64,000 nucleotides of DNA. It comes from Parvularcula sp038749595. Its GTDB lineage: Bacteria; Pseudomonadota; Alphaproteobacteria; Caulobacterales; Parvularculaceae. Shown in pieces: positions 48,689 through 57,530 of this stretch; within the stretch, counting starts at the first letter, position 1; each line of letters starts with the position of its first letter. Location of the stretch: contig JBCDHW010000010.1 of NCBI GenBank assembly GCA_038749595.1, positions 32,632 through 96,631 of the forward strand. Direction: 5' to 3'. The position numbers were made by a program, and so were the translations under genes. Below the pieces are notes generated by a model. It did not search any database, was not told where the DNA came from, and worked only from the letters and a program-made list of their open reading frames with translations.

Positions 48689-50359
48689 CTACTGAATTTT
48701 CGGCAGTTCGTTGAACTGGTGATAAGGCGGTGGGCTGGGTAGCGTCCATTCCAGCGTCGTGGCGCCGTCGCCCCACGGATTGGCTTCGCCAACGCCGCGT
48801 TTCCCAAAGAAGAACGCCTGCACCAGAGCCGCCAACCAGAACACCATCGCCAACATCGTGACGTAGTAGCCCATGGTCGACCATTGGTTCCAAACTGCGA
48901 AGTCCACCGGATAGTCAATGTAGCGGCGCGGCATCCCTTGCAGCCCGAGGAAGTGCTGGGGGAAGAAGATCAGGTTCACGCCGACGAACATCGTCCAGAA
49001 GTGCAGCTGGCCGAGAAGCTCGTTGTACTTCACGCCGAACATTTTCTCGTGCCAATAGTACCAGGCCGCAAAGATCGCGAACACAGCACCCAGGCTCAGA
49101 ACATAGTGGAAGTGCGCCACCACGTAGTAGGTATCGTGGAAGACGTGGTCGATGCCTGCGTTGGCGAGCACGACGCCCGTCACACCGCCGACGGTGAACA
49201 GGAAGATGAAGCCAACGGCCCAAAGCATTGGGACCTTAAAGTCGATCGAGCCGCCCCACATTGTAGCGATCCATGAGAAGATCTTGATCCCCGTCGGCAC
49301 CGCGATGACCATCGTCGCCGCCACGAAGTAGGCCTTCATGTCGATCGACAGGCCGACCGTGTACATGTGGTGGGCCCATACGATGAAGCCGATGAAGCCG
49401 ATCGCCACCATCGCGTAGGCCATGCCGAGATAGCCGAAGATTGGCTTCTTCGAGAAGGTCGAGACAATGTGGCTGATGATGCCGAAGGCCGGCAGGATCA
49501 GGATGTAGACTTCAGGGTGCCCGAAGAACCAGAAAAGATGCTGGTAGAGGACGGGGTCACCGCCGCGGGCCGCATCAAAGAACGCCGTCCCAAACATACG
49601 GTCAGTCAGGAGCATCGTGATCGCACCTGCGAGAACCGGCAGCGAGAGCACCAGCAAAAATGCCGTCACGAGAACCGCCCAAGCGAAGAGCGGCATCTTG
49701 TGCAGCGTCATGCCCGGCGCGCGCATGTTGAAAATCGTCGTGATGAAGTTGATCGCACCCAAGATCGAGCTTGCGCCCGCCAAGTGGAGCGAGACGATCA
49801 AGAGATCCATCGCTGGCCCGGCCTTGGCCGAGAGCGGCGGGTAAAGCACCCAGCCGCCGCCAAACCCAAGCTCTGACCCATAGCCCGGCGCAAACATCGA
49901 CAGGCCCAATAGGGTCGCCGAAGCGCCATAAAGCCAGAACGAGATGTTGTTCATCCGCGGAAACGCCATGTCTGGCGCACCAATCATGATCGGCACAAAG
50001 AAGTTCGCGAAGCCGCCGATCAGCGCAGGCATCACCATGAAGAAGATCATGATCAGCCCGTGATACGTGATCAGGACGTTATAAAAGTTCTTCGCCGACT
50101 CGATCTGCTCCTGCGGCGTACCGGTGGTGAAGTTGGTGAGGAACGTGATCCCTGGCTCCGCCAACTCGATCCGCATCAAGCCGGACATGCCGCCGCCCAC
50201 GATCCCCGCGATGATCGCGAAGATCAGGTACAGAATGCCGATGTCTTTGTGGTTGGTGGAATAGAACCACCGGACGAAAAAAGACGGCTTGTGATCCGCG
50301 TGATCAGCATCGTCGTGATGGTCGTCGATCTGATCTAAAACTCGTTCCGTTGTACTCAT
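48689..50359 (-). CDS. ctaD: cytochrome c oxidase subunit I (aa3 type)
   Basis: 556 residues, twelve-helix catalytic subunit with heme a and the heme a3-CuB centre. Landmarks: TYHGLIMIFFMVMPALIGGF with a heme a ligand, WFFGHPEVYILILPAFG with the CuB ligand His and the cross-linked Tyr, IVWAHHMYTVG (CuB His pair), and HDTYYVVAHFHYVLSLGA near helix X with heme ligands. The D- and K-channel residues sit in segments such as GGFANFFVP and TGIKIFSW. It starts 21 bases after the ctaC stop. Confidence 0.97.
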   Translation of the reverse strand: MSTTERVLDQIDDHHDDADHADHKPSFFVRWFYSTNHKDIGILYLIFAIIAGIVGGGMSGLMRIELAEPGITFLTNFTTGTPQEQIESAKNFYNVLITYHGLIMIFFMVMPALIGGFANFFVPIMIGAPDMAFPRMNNISFWLYGASATLLGLSMFAPGYGSELGFGGGWVLYPPLSAKAGPAMDLLIVSLHLAGASSILGAINFITTIFNMRAPGMTLHKMPLFAWAVLVTAFLLVLSLPVLAGAITMLLTDRMFGTAFFDAARGGDPVLYQHLFWFFGHPEVYILILPAFGIISHIVSTFSKKPIFGYLGMAYAMVAIGFIGFIVWAHHMYTVGLSIDMKAYFVAATMVIAVPTGIKIFSWIATMWGGSIDFKVPMLWAVGFIFLFTVGGVTGVVLANAGIDHVFHDTYYVVAHFHYVLSLGAVFAIFAAWYYWHEKMFGVKYNELLGQLHFWTMFVGVNLIFFPQHFLGLQGMPRRYIDYPVDFAVWNQWSTMGYYVTMLAMVFWLAALVQAFFFGKRGVGEANPWGDGATTLEWTLPSPPPYHQFNELPKIQ

Positions 50360-50380
50360 AACGCTGTGCCTGTCTTTGCC

Positions 50381-51568
50381 TTACTGCAGCGTCGCTTGGG
50401 CCGCTGCACCGCCGGTCACGGCGGCTAATTCCTGGTTTCCGAAGAGCGGCTCGAGCCCTTCAAGTTCGCGCTTCTCATCGACCCATGCTTCGAACTCTTC
50501 CCGCGGGACAACCCGCACGGAAATCGGCATAAACGCATGGTCCTTGCCGCAGATTTCAGAGCACTGGCCGTAGAACATCCGTTCTTGATCGGTGTGGAAC
50601 CACGTCTCGTTGAGCCGGCCAGGGATGGCGTCAATCTTCACCCCAAACTCAGGGATCGTCCATGAGTGGATCACGTCCCGCGCGGAGGTGATCACGCGGA
50701 TGGTCTCGCCCGCGGGCACGACAATGTCATTGGTCGTAGCAAGCCGGAACAGCTCGCGGCCCGCCTCTTCTTCCGACTGCATCAACGCATCAAACTCGAA
50801 ATCGCCGAAGTCGGGGTAGCTGTAAGCCCAACCCCACTGATAGCCAGTCGCTTTGATCGTCACGGTTGGTGCAGGGACAATTTCAGAGCGATCACGCCCG
50901 AGGAAGCCAAGCACCGGCTTGCGGCCGACACGGCTCCGTCCCGCCGTGATCTCCAACCGCTCGCCCTCGGGAAGCGCTTCGGCCAAGACAACACGAACGG
51001 TTTCTTCGCCAAGGTCGAAGACGTCGAAGTCTCTGCCCACTTGGAGCGTGCGCTTGGCACCTGCAGCGCCGACTGCGGCCACCTCGATATGGCGCTCTTT
51101 CGACACCATCCGGCTTGCGGGGAAGTCATTCGGGAAACCAAACTCGGTCTGGTCCGCAACTTCCTCGTACGGGAAGACTTGGCCATCCGGCATCGTGTCC
51201 TCAACGCCGAGAAGCTCGAACGACGGCAGCGCGATGATCAACAAAATAACCACAGGGATCGCCGTCCAGAGAACCTCGACCGTGGTGTTGTGGCTGAATT
51301 TGCTGGGCGTCGGATTGGCGCGTTTGTTAAATCGGATCACCACCCAAACCAGCAACGCGAGAATAAAGAAGCTGATCCCCAGCTTCATCGGCAGCAAAAT
51401 CGTGTCGTAAAAGAGGTGGATTTCTTCAGCTACCGGCGTGGCCGCTTCTCTCAGGCCAGTGCCGTAAGGGTCTGGGCGATCAACAGCTTCTTGGGCAAAC
51501 GCGAAGCCAGGTGCTGCAGCAAGAGCGGCCAACGCGGAGAACACGGATACAAACTGAGTACGAGACAT
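50381..51568 (-). CDS. ctaC: cytochrome c oxidase subunit II with a large insertion
   Basis: 395 residues, longer than usual. Signal peptide (1-26), two membrane helices at about 62-82 and 98-120, and the CuA cupredoxin domain from about 233 (PTVTIKATGYQWGWAYSYPD). CuA ligands are complete: H301 (DVIHSWTIP), C336, E338 and C340 in GQCSEICG, H344 and M347. Between the second helix and the cupredoxin domain lies an extra stretch of about 110 residues (122-233) that is absent in ordinary subunit II. A Lys/Gln-rich middle with alternating beta-like segments (KRTLQVGRDFDVFDLGEE) suggests a small extra domain. It is first in the block. Confidence 0.95.
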   Translation of the reverse strand: MSRTQFVSVFSALAALAAAPGFAFAQEAVDRPDPYGTGLREAATPVAEEIHLFYDTILLPMKLGISFFILALLVWVVIRFNKRANPTPSKFSHNTTVEVLWTAIPVVILLIIALPSFELLGVEDTMPDGQVFPYEEVADQTEFGFPNDFPASRMVSKERHIEVAAVGAAGAKRTLQVGRDFDVFDLGEETVRVVLAEALPEGERLEITAGRSRVGRKPVLGFLGRDRSEIVPAPTVTIKATGYQWGWAYSYPDFGDFEFDALMQSEEEAGRELFRLATTNDIVVPAGETIRVITSARDVIHSWTIPEFGVKIDAIPGRLNETWFHTDQERMFYGQCSEICGKDHAFMPISVRVVPREEFEAWVDEKRELEGLEPLFGNQELAAVTGGAAAQATLQ

Positions 51569-51739
51569 GGAAATCTACTACGGCTGGAACGTTACCTTTG
51601 TCGCCCCTCTAGACGCAGTTTTATCGTCGCAGAAGCCCTGCGATGCGCTTTTTAGACCCACGCCGCGAAACGCCCGTAAACCTTGCATTTCCACCCTGTG
51701 ATGCACCACATCGCCAGACTGTCACACGAGGATGGGCCG

Positions 51740-53149
51740 ATGAGCTTCTTTTTCTCCGAAACCGACCTCGATGAAGCCCGCACCAGGGCCATCATCGACC
51801 AAGCCCTTGGCCACGCCGACGACGGCGAACTGTTCCTCGAGTACGCGCAATCAGAAGCCTTTGTCTGGGACGACGGGCGGCTGAAGAACGCATCCTACGA
51901 CATGACCCAAGGCTTTGGTTTAAGGTCCGTTTTAGGCGAAACCGTCGCGTTCGCCCATGCGTCCGAGCTTTCCGAAGCAGCGCTTAAGCGTGCAGCGTCA
52001 GCGGTCGAGGCTGTGAAGGTGGGCCACGGCGGAACCCTCGCAGGCGCACCGCCGAAAACGAATCGGCATCTCTACGTGCCGAACGATCCCCTTTCCGCGG
52101 TCCCCTTCGAAGTCAAAACCAAGCTTCTGCAGGACATCGACACCTACGCCAGGAACAAGGATCCGCGCGTCTGCCAGGTGTCGGCATCGCTATCGGGCGA
52201 ATGGGTGCAGGTCGAAATTGTCCGGCCTGGCGGTCAATCTGCTCGCGATATCAGGCCTTTGGTTCGGCTCAATATCTCCGTCACCGCACAAGATGGCGAC
52301 CGCCGCGAAACGGGCTCGACCGGCGCCGGTGGCCGCGAAACCTATGAGCGGCTGCTCAATCCCGAGCATTGGCAGGCGGAAGTCGACGAGGCCCTGCGCA
52401 TGGCCCTCGTCAACCTCGACGCGGAAGCCGCGCCCGCTGGAGAAATGGAAGTTGTCCTCGGCTCAGGCTGGACAGGCGTCCTGCTTCACGAAGCCGTTGG
52501 GCACGGCCTCGAAGGCGACTTCAACCGCAAGAAAACATCAGCGTTCGCGGGCCTCCTGGGCGAGCAAGTCGCCGCGAAAGGCGTCACCGTGATCGATGAC
52601 GGCACGATCGAAGGCCGCCGCGGCTCCCTCACTGTCGACGACGAAGGCACCCCAACCGCCAGCACCACGTTGATCGAAGACGGTATTCTCAAAGGCTTCA
52701 TGCAGGACCGCATGAACGCGCGCCTGATGGGCGTGGCGCCCACCGGCAATGGCCGCCGCGAGAGCCATCAGCACGCGCCGCTTCCGCGCATGACCAACAC
52801 TTTCATGACCGGAGGCGACAAACCCCGCGAGGAGCTGATCGCCAGCGTCAAAGACGGCCTCTACGCCGTAAACTTTGCAGGCGGCCAGGTGGACATCACG
52901 TCAGGCAAATTCGTCTTCAACTGCACCGAGGCCTACCGCATCCAAGACGGTAAGGTTGGCGCTCCCCTCAAAAACGTTGCGCTGATTGGCGACGGGCCGA
53001 CGGTGATGAAGCGCATTTCCATGATCGGCAACGACTTCAGCCTCGACCCCGGCATCGGCGTTTGCGGCAAGGCGGGCCAGGGCGTTCCCGTCGGCGTCGG
53101 TCAGCCGAGCCTCAAAATCGACGCGATCACCGTGGGCGGCGCCGGGTAA
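51740..53149 (+). CDS. tldD: TldD metallopeptidase
   Basis: 469 residues, TldD/PmbA family. With TldE it forms a heterodimeric zinc peptidase that degrades unfolded or modified peptides. The zinc motif is HEAVGHGLEGD in the middle of the protein, with Asn/Gly-rich FNRKKTSAFAGL after it. SGWTGVLL and VGQPSLKIDAITVGG near the end are typical. The start at 51740 follows GAGG; an in-frame start 57 bases upstream has no site. Its stop abuts the stop of the convergent J-domain gene with no bases between. No tldE/pmbA is nearby. Confidence 0.95.
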   Translation: MSFFFSETDLDEARTRAIIDQALGHADDGELFLEYAQSEAFVWDDGRLKNASYDMTQGFGLRSVLGETVAFAHASELSEAALKRAASAVEAVKVGHGGTLAGAPPKTNRHLYVPNDPLSAVPFEVKTKLLQDIDTYARNKDPRVCQVSASLSGEWVQVEIVRPGGQSARDIRPLVRLNISVTAQDGDRRETGSTGAGGRETYERLLNPEHWQAEVDEALRMALVNLDAEAAPAGEMEVVLGSGWTGVLLHEAVGHGLEGDFNRKKTSAFAGLLGEQVAAKGVTVIDDGTIEGRRGSLTVDDEGTPTASTTLIEDGILKGFMQDRMNARLMGVAPTGNGRRESHQHAPLPRMTNTFMTGGDKPREELIASVKDGLYAVNFAGGQVDITSGKFVFNCTEAYRIQDGKVGAPLKNVALIGDGPTVMKRISMIGNDFSLDPGIGVCGKAGQGVPVGVGQPSLKIDAITVGGAG

Positions 53150-53644
53150 TCAGCGCGGCTGGCGCAATCCCATTAGTGTCTCGTAAGCGCGGTTGACTAT
53201 TTGCGCTTGGTATTGCGCCGCATCGACGACGTGGTCTGCGAACCCGCGGGCGCGCACGCTGTCGGGATGACATTGCCGCATCCGGCGGCGCCAGGCGTCT
53301 TTGAGCTCCCGAGCCGACGATCCTGGTCGAACACCTAAAATGCGGCACGGATCAAAGGTGTCATCCTCCGTGTCGCGCCAAAGGTCAGCTGGCGCCTCAT
53401 CGTCATCGCCGAGTGGGCCATCCTTCGGCTCCGTCAACACCGCCGCGATCATATCGCGGTGAATCGCGTGTTCACCGTCAGTGGTCTGAACGGAAACAAA
53501 TTCGGAAGTATTTTGGCGCAAAACGTCTGAAGCAGTTGAGCCTCCGGAGAGGGAAATCGTTCCCCAGATCCGGCGGCCATCGCGCAACTCGACGACGACG
53601 TTTTTCTGCTCTTCGCGTTTTTTCGCTTTGAGGGGCTGGAACAC
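53150..53644 (-). CDS. J-domain protein with N-terminal beta domain
   Basis: 164 residues. The C-terminal J domain is at about 95-160 (FDPCRILGVRPGSSARELKD, MRQCHPDSVR with the HPD motif). The N-terminal 75 residues (KNVVVELRDGRRIWGTISLS) form a small beta-rich domain often met with J domains in alphaproteobacteria; I cannot name its partner. It should recruit a DnaK-type chaperone to a specific client. The start is GTG at 53644, about 40 bases from the divergent gluQ gene. Confidence 0.85.
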   Translation of the reverse strand: MFQPLKAKKREEQKNVVVELRDGRRIWGTISLSGGSTASDVLRQNTSEFVSVQTTDGEHAIHRDMIAAVLTEPKDGPLGDDDEAPADLWRDTEDDTFDPCRILGVRPGSSARELKDAWRRRMRQCHPDSVRARGFADHVVDAAQYQAQIVNRAYETLMGLRQPR

Positions 53645-53684
53645 GGTCGTTGGTCCTTTTGCTGCCCTCCGCTATGCAGAGGTC

Positions 53685-54536
53685 GTGCCGGCCCAAAATG
53701 AGACAACGCGCTTTGCGCCCTCCCCGTCTGGATTTCTTCACCTAGGCCACGCCTACTCGGCGCTGCTGAACGCAGACATCGCGCGCAAGTCCGGTGGGCG
53801 AATGCAGTTGCGGATCGAGGATATCGACCGCGGGCGGTGCAAGGCGCAATTTGAAGACGCGATCTACGAGGACCTCGCGTGGCTCGGTCTAAGCTGGCCC
53901 GAGCCGGTGATGCGCCAAGCGGACCGCTTTGCTGTGTACGAACAAGCGCTGGCACGCCTCGCCGCCGAAGGCCTGCTGTATCGCTGCTTCAAAACCCGCG
54001 CTGAGCTGAGCGCCCTCGCCGGGGCCCCGCATGGCAAGGCGGAAGACGCGGCGCGCCTCACGGCGCCCCTGCCCGCAAGCGAAGAACAAAAGCTCATTGC
54101 AGACGGTGCACCTTTCGCGTGGCGCCTGAATGCTGCTGCCGCCGCCGCAAAACTTGGCAAAGCCAATATTACGTGGACAGAGCAATCACAGACCGGTGTG
54201 ACCGAGCACAGCGCACCCCTCGATCAACTTGCCGATGACGTCCTTGCACGGAAGGACTTTCCCGTCAGCTATCACCTCGCCTCGGTAATCGACGACGCCG
54301 CGCAAGATATATCTTTTGTTCTGCGTGGGGAGGATTTGAAGCCGTTCATTCCGCTCCACAGGGTTTTGCAGGACCTGCTCGGCCTGCCTGCGCCGCGCTA
54401 TGGTCACCATCACCTGATCAAAGATGCCAGTGGGCGCCGGCTCGCAAAACGCGATCGCGCAGCCACTCTTCGCGCACGGCGCCAGGCCGGCGCGACCGCA
54501 GAGGACATCAGGCAGCAGCTCGACCTAAGCCCTTAG
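53685..54536 (+). CDS. gluQ: glutamyl-Q tRNA(Asp) synthetase
   Basis: 283 residues. Catalytic half of a glutamyl-tRNA synthetase that puts Glu on queuosine 34 of tRNA(Asp). FAPSPSGFLHLGHAYSAL contains the HIGH-type motif, LRIEDIDRGRC the Glu-binding segment, RGEDLKPFIPLHRVLQDLLG and SGRRLAKRDRAATL the KMSKS region. The anticodon-binding domain is absent, as expected. The zinc site of E. coli GluQ is not conserved (only one Cys, in YRCFKTR). The GTG at 53685 with AGAGG upstream is chosen over a start at 53628. Its 3' end overlaps the convergent DnaA-like gene by 29 bases. Confidence 0.9.
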   Translation: MPAQNETTRFAPSPSGFLHLGHAYSALLNADIARKSGGRMQLRIEDIDRGRCKAQFEDAIYEDLAWLGLSWPEPVMRQADRFAVYEQALARLAAEGLLYRCFKTRAELSALAGAPHGKAEDAARLTAPLPASEEQKLIADGAPFAWRLNAAAAAAKLGKANITWTEQSQTGVTEHSAPLDQLADDVLARKDFPVSYHLASVIDDAAQDISFVLRGEDLKPFIPLHRVLQDLLGLPAPRYGHHHLIKDASGRRLAKRDRAATLRARRQAGATAEDIRQQLDLSP

Positions 54537-54903
54537 CCTTCTTCTCTTTTACCTTCCGCAACCGATCGATCGCCCACAGACGATCCAGCGTTTCCTCTAG
54601 CCGGTCGAGCTTCTTATCGAGCTTCGCATCGTCTCGTTCGTCCTCCACCAAACTGCAGGCATAAGCGACGGTCGTCCGTTCCCGGCCGAAAAAAACGCCA
54701 ACGTCTTTGTACGTCCCTCCGAACACGATGTGGAACAAATACATCGCCACCTGGCGCGCAAAAGCGACCTCGGCAGTGGATCGACGTTGAAGGAAAAACG
54801 CTTCGGGCGGAACTTGAAAAGCTCTGGCGGTCACGCTGATCACGATGTCCCCTGCGGTCGCCCATTCCGCAGCATCGCTTGGTCTGTCTTCTGCGCGAAT
54901 CAC
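54508..54903 (-). CDS. stand-alone DnaA domain IV-like DNA-binding protein
   Basis: 131 residues. The region from about 45 to 90 (FARQVAMYLFHIVFGGTYKDV then FGRERTTVAYACSLVEDERDD) matches the C-terminal DNA-binding domain of DnaA, with the GRxxTTVxYA signature of DnaA-box recognition. No AAA+ ATPase or domain I is present, so it cannot act as an initiator itself. A charged tail (KKLDRLEETLDRLW) may be a coiled dimerisation region. The start is GTG at 54903, preceded by AGGGAGA. It could bind DnaA-box-like sites and compete with or modulate DnaA; this is inference. It overlaps gluQ tail-to-tail by 29 bases. Confidence 0.82.
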   Translation of the reverse strand: MIRAEDRPSDAAEWATAGDIVISVTARAFQVPPEAFFLQRRSTAEVAFARQVAMYLFHIVFGGTYKDVGVFFGRERTTVAYACSLVEDERDDAKLDKKLDRLEETLDRLWAIDRLRKVKEKKAKGLGRAAA

Positions 54904-54991
54904 GCTCGCGTCTCCCTCAATACTCGTTCCTATCCTGACAATAGCGGACGGAACCAGTGGGGGGATAAGATTCTCAAATCGAGACCATTGT

Positions 54992-55022
54992 AATTTATAA
55001 TAAATTTCTCAATCTAGTTAAA
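54992..55022 (-). promoter_or_regulatory. AT-rich promoter-like region with inverted repeat upstream of the DnaA-like gene
   Basis: On the minus strand a TATAAA box (54994-54999) stands 17 bases from TTTAAC (55017-55022), a plausible though imperfect -10/-35 pair. AATTTAT (54992-54998) and ATAAATT (55000-55006) are perfect inverted arms around one base and overlap the -10, so they may be an operator. The surrounding 160 bases are the most AT-rich stretch I see in the window. Confidence 0.4.
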
Positions 55023-55064
55023 CAGACACTTAATATTCAGAGCGCGGACCATATTTTATGCGCC

Positions 55065-56414
55065 CTACGCAGCCATCTCTCGCAGAGTTTTGTGAACAAT
55101 CACCGACACTTCGTCGCAAATTTTTTCCAAAGAAACGGCGCTTTTTGTACCCGTCGCGCGCGCTTTCCACTCCACTTCGCCCTGAGCGATTCCCCGAGGT
55201 CCCACAGTGATTTGGTGCGGAATTCCGCAGAGATCCATCCGCGCGAACTTCTCCCCCGCGCGGTCGCCGGTATCGTCATAAAGAACATCAATTCCCGCCG
55301 CGGAAAGGGTCTGTTCAATCTTCTCAGCCGCAGAATCACACGCCGCCTCACCGACCTTCAGATTGACGATCCCCACATGAAAAGGCGCCACACTCAGCGG
55401 CCAGATCGGGCCATGATCGTCGTGATGCGCTTCGATCAGTGCACCAAGCAACCGCGACACCCCAACACCGTACGATCCCATTTCGAGGGCGACCTCCTGC
55501 CCCTCAGATGTCTGGACCCGGGCCCGGAGCGGCTCCGAATACTTCGTACCGAAATAAAAGATATGCCCAACTTCGATCCCGCGGAGCGCAAGGCGATCAG
55601 CCTCGTCGACCGACGCCCACTCCTCTTCGTCGTGCATTTCGTCCGTGGCCGCATAATGCGCCGTCCAATCGGCAAACATAGGCTCGAGATCACCATCAAA
55701 GTCGGTGTCTGCCCCCGGAACAGGTTTGCCGACGAGGCCTTTGTGAAGGAATATATCGCTCTCGCCATTCTCCGCTAACACCACGAATTCGTGGGTTAAA
55801 TCACCGCCAATGGGGCCGGGATCCGCTTTCACCGGCACGGTTTCGAGACCCATCCGCCGGAACGTTCGGAGGTAGGCTGCGAACATTTTCAGATAGCTCT
55901 TGCGCGCGGCTTCCGGCGACACATCAAAGCTGTACGTGTCTTTCATCAAAAACTCGCGCCCCCGCATCACGCCAAATCGCGGACGCAGCTCGTCGCGAAA
56001 CTTCCACTGAATGTGGTACAGCATTTTCGGTAGCTGTTTGTAACTTTTGATATTTGTACGGATGATATCAGTGATCATCTCTTCATTGGTCGGACCGTAC
56101 AGCAAGTCGCGACCGCCCCGGTCCTTGATCCGCAACATTTCAGGGCCATACGCGTCGAACCGTCCGCTTTCGGACCAAAGGTCTGCAGGCTGGATTGTCG
56201 GCATAAGGAGCTCAATGGCGCCAGCGCGGTTCTGCTCTTCGCGCACGATCGCTTCAATCTTGCGCAGCACCCGCAGCCCCAATGGCAACCAAGCATAGAT
56301 GCCCGCTGCCTCCTGCCGGATCATTCCCGAACGGAGCATAAAGCGATGAGACGCAATCTGGGCGTCACCCGGCGTCTCTTTCAGCGTGGGAAGATAGAAC
56401 TGTGACAAGCGCAT
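55065..56414 (-). CDS. proS: prolyl-tRNA synthetase, short alphaproteobacterial type
   Basis: 449 residues, class II synthetase lacking the editing domain inserted in the longer bacterial ProS. MRLSQFYLPTLKETPGDAQ, GMIRQEAAGIYAWLPLGLRV, LLYGPTNEEMITDI (motif 2 region), PRFGVMRGREFLMKDTYSFD and the motif 3 region GSYGVGVSRLLGALIEAHHD are the class II landmarks. The start at 56414 is preferred to one 33 bases upstream because AAGGGG precedes it and MRLSQ is the family N-terminus. It lies 75 bases after leuB on the same strand and might be read from the leu transcript. Confidence 0.95.
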   Translation of the reverse strand: MRLSQFYLPTLKETPGDAQIASHRFMLRSGMIRQEAAGIYAWLPLGLRVLRKIEAIVREEQNRAGAIELLMPTIQPADLWSESGRFDAYGPEMLRIKDRGGRDLLYGPTNEEMITDIIRTNIKSYKQLPKMLYHIQWKFRDELRPRFGVMRGREFLMKDTYSFDVSPEAARKSYLKMFAAYLRTFRRMGLETVPVKADPGPIGGDLTHEFVVLAENGESDIFLHKGLVGKPVPGADTDFDGDLEPMFADWTAHYAATDEMHDEEEWASVDEADRLALRGIEVGHIFYFGTKYSEPLRARVQTSEGQEVALEMGSYGVGVSRLLGALIEAHHDDHGPIWPLSVAPFHVGIVNLKVGEAACDSAAEKIEQTLSAAGIDVLYDDTGDRAGEKFARMDLCGIPHQITVGPRGIAQGEVEWKARATGTKSAVSLEKICDEVSVIVHKTLREMAA

Positions 56415-56489
56415 CGGAGCACCCCTTTCGCACCGGGGCTTAGGCAAGGTCTGTCACGCGTTCAATGGCTGATCGCTGCCGCGTAAGTT

Positions 56490-57530
56490 CTAAAATGTCA
56501 GGCGATCAAGGACCGCAATGGTAAATTCATCCGTACCCGCGTCGCCGCCAAGATCCCGGGTGCGGATTCCGTCAGAAACGGTTCTTTCCACCGCTTTCTC
56601 AATGATATCGGCAGCTTGCAGGTGCTCAGTGCCGTAGCGCAGCAGCATCGCCACCGACAAAATCGCGCCCGCCGGGTTGGCAACACCTTGCCCAGCAATG
56701 TCGGGGGCTGACCCGTGGATCGGTTCGTAGAGCCCTGGCTGCCCCGGCGCGCCGAGCGATGCAGAAGCCGCCAGTCCAATCGACCCAGAAATCGCCGCCG
56801 CCTCATCCGACAGAATGTCCCCAAACAGATTTTCTGTGACGATAACGTCAAACTTCGCCGGATGCGTCACAAGATGCATCGCCATCGCGTCGACCAGGAT
56901 GTGCTCCAAAGCGACCGCTGGATAACCGGTCGCGACGCGTTCCGCATGATGGCGCCACAACCGTGACGTCGCCAGGACATTGGCTTTGTCGACGGCCGTA
57001 ACCCGCCCGTCCCGCTTGCTCGCGGCCTCAAACGCAACCTTCAAAACCCGGTCGACTTCTTCCTCCGTATAAGAACAAAGGTCGCTCGCTTGCTGTGTTC
57101 CTTCGGTGCGCTCACCGAAGTAAATGCCGCCCGTCAGCTCACGAACGATCAGCATATCCATACCGGCGGCCGCTTTGACGGGCGAGAGCGCGTCCAAACC
57201 GTCAAATATCTTCACGGGGCGGAGGTTGGCGAATAGGCCGAGTTCTGCACGGATTTTCAACAGTCCCTGCTCCGGCCGGACCGTCTGCCCATCCCAGCGC
57301 GGCCCACCAACAGCGCCTAAAAGAACCCCGCGCGACTGCCGGGCCGACCTCAACGTCGCCTCAGGTAAGGGATCCCCCGCTTCGTCGATCGCCGCTCCGC
57401 CGATCAACTGTTCATCCGCAGTGACGTCGAAACCGAGGTTCTCTGCCGCGGCGTGAAGCACCGCCATCGCCGCGCGGGTCACCTCCGGACCAATGCCGTC
57501 ACCGGGAAGAACAGTAATCCGTACACTCAT
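56490..57530 (-). CDS. leuB: 3-isopropylmalate dehydrogenase
   Basis: 346 residues, NAD-dependent oxidative decarboxylation of 3-isopropylmalate. TVLPGDGIGPEVTRAAMAVL opens it, FANLRPVKIF and VRELTGGIYFGER hold the substrate arginines, and EPIHGSAPDIAGQGVANPAG is the NAD-binding signature. The start overlaps the leuD stop (ATGA). It is last in the leuA-leuC-leuD-leuB order. Confidence 0.97.
   Translation of the reverse strand: MSVRITVLPGDGIGPEVTRAAMAVLHAAAENLGFDVTADEQLIGGAAIDEAGDPLPEATLRSARQSRGVLLGAVGGPRWDGQTVRPEQGLLKIRAELGLFANLRPVKIFDGLDALSPVKAAAGMDMLIVRELTGGIYFGERTEGTQQASDLCSYTEEEVDRVLKVAFEAASKRDGRVTAVDKANVLATSRLWRHHAERVATGYPAVALEHILVDAMAMHLVTHPAKFDVIVTENLFGDILSDEAAAISGSIGLAASASLGAPGQPGLYEPIHGSAPDIAGQGVANPAGAILSVAMLLRYGTEHLQAADIIEKAVERTVSDGIRTRDLGGDAGTDEFTIAVLDRLTF

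Noticed and set aside
55092..55778. 228-codon open frame antisense to proS
   Set aside because: Class II synthetase motifs are clear on the other strand.
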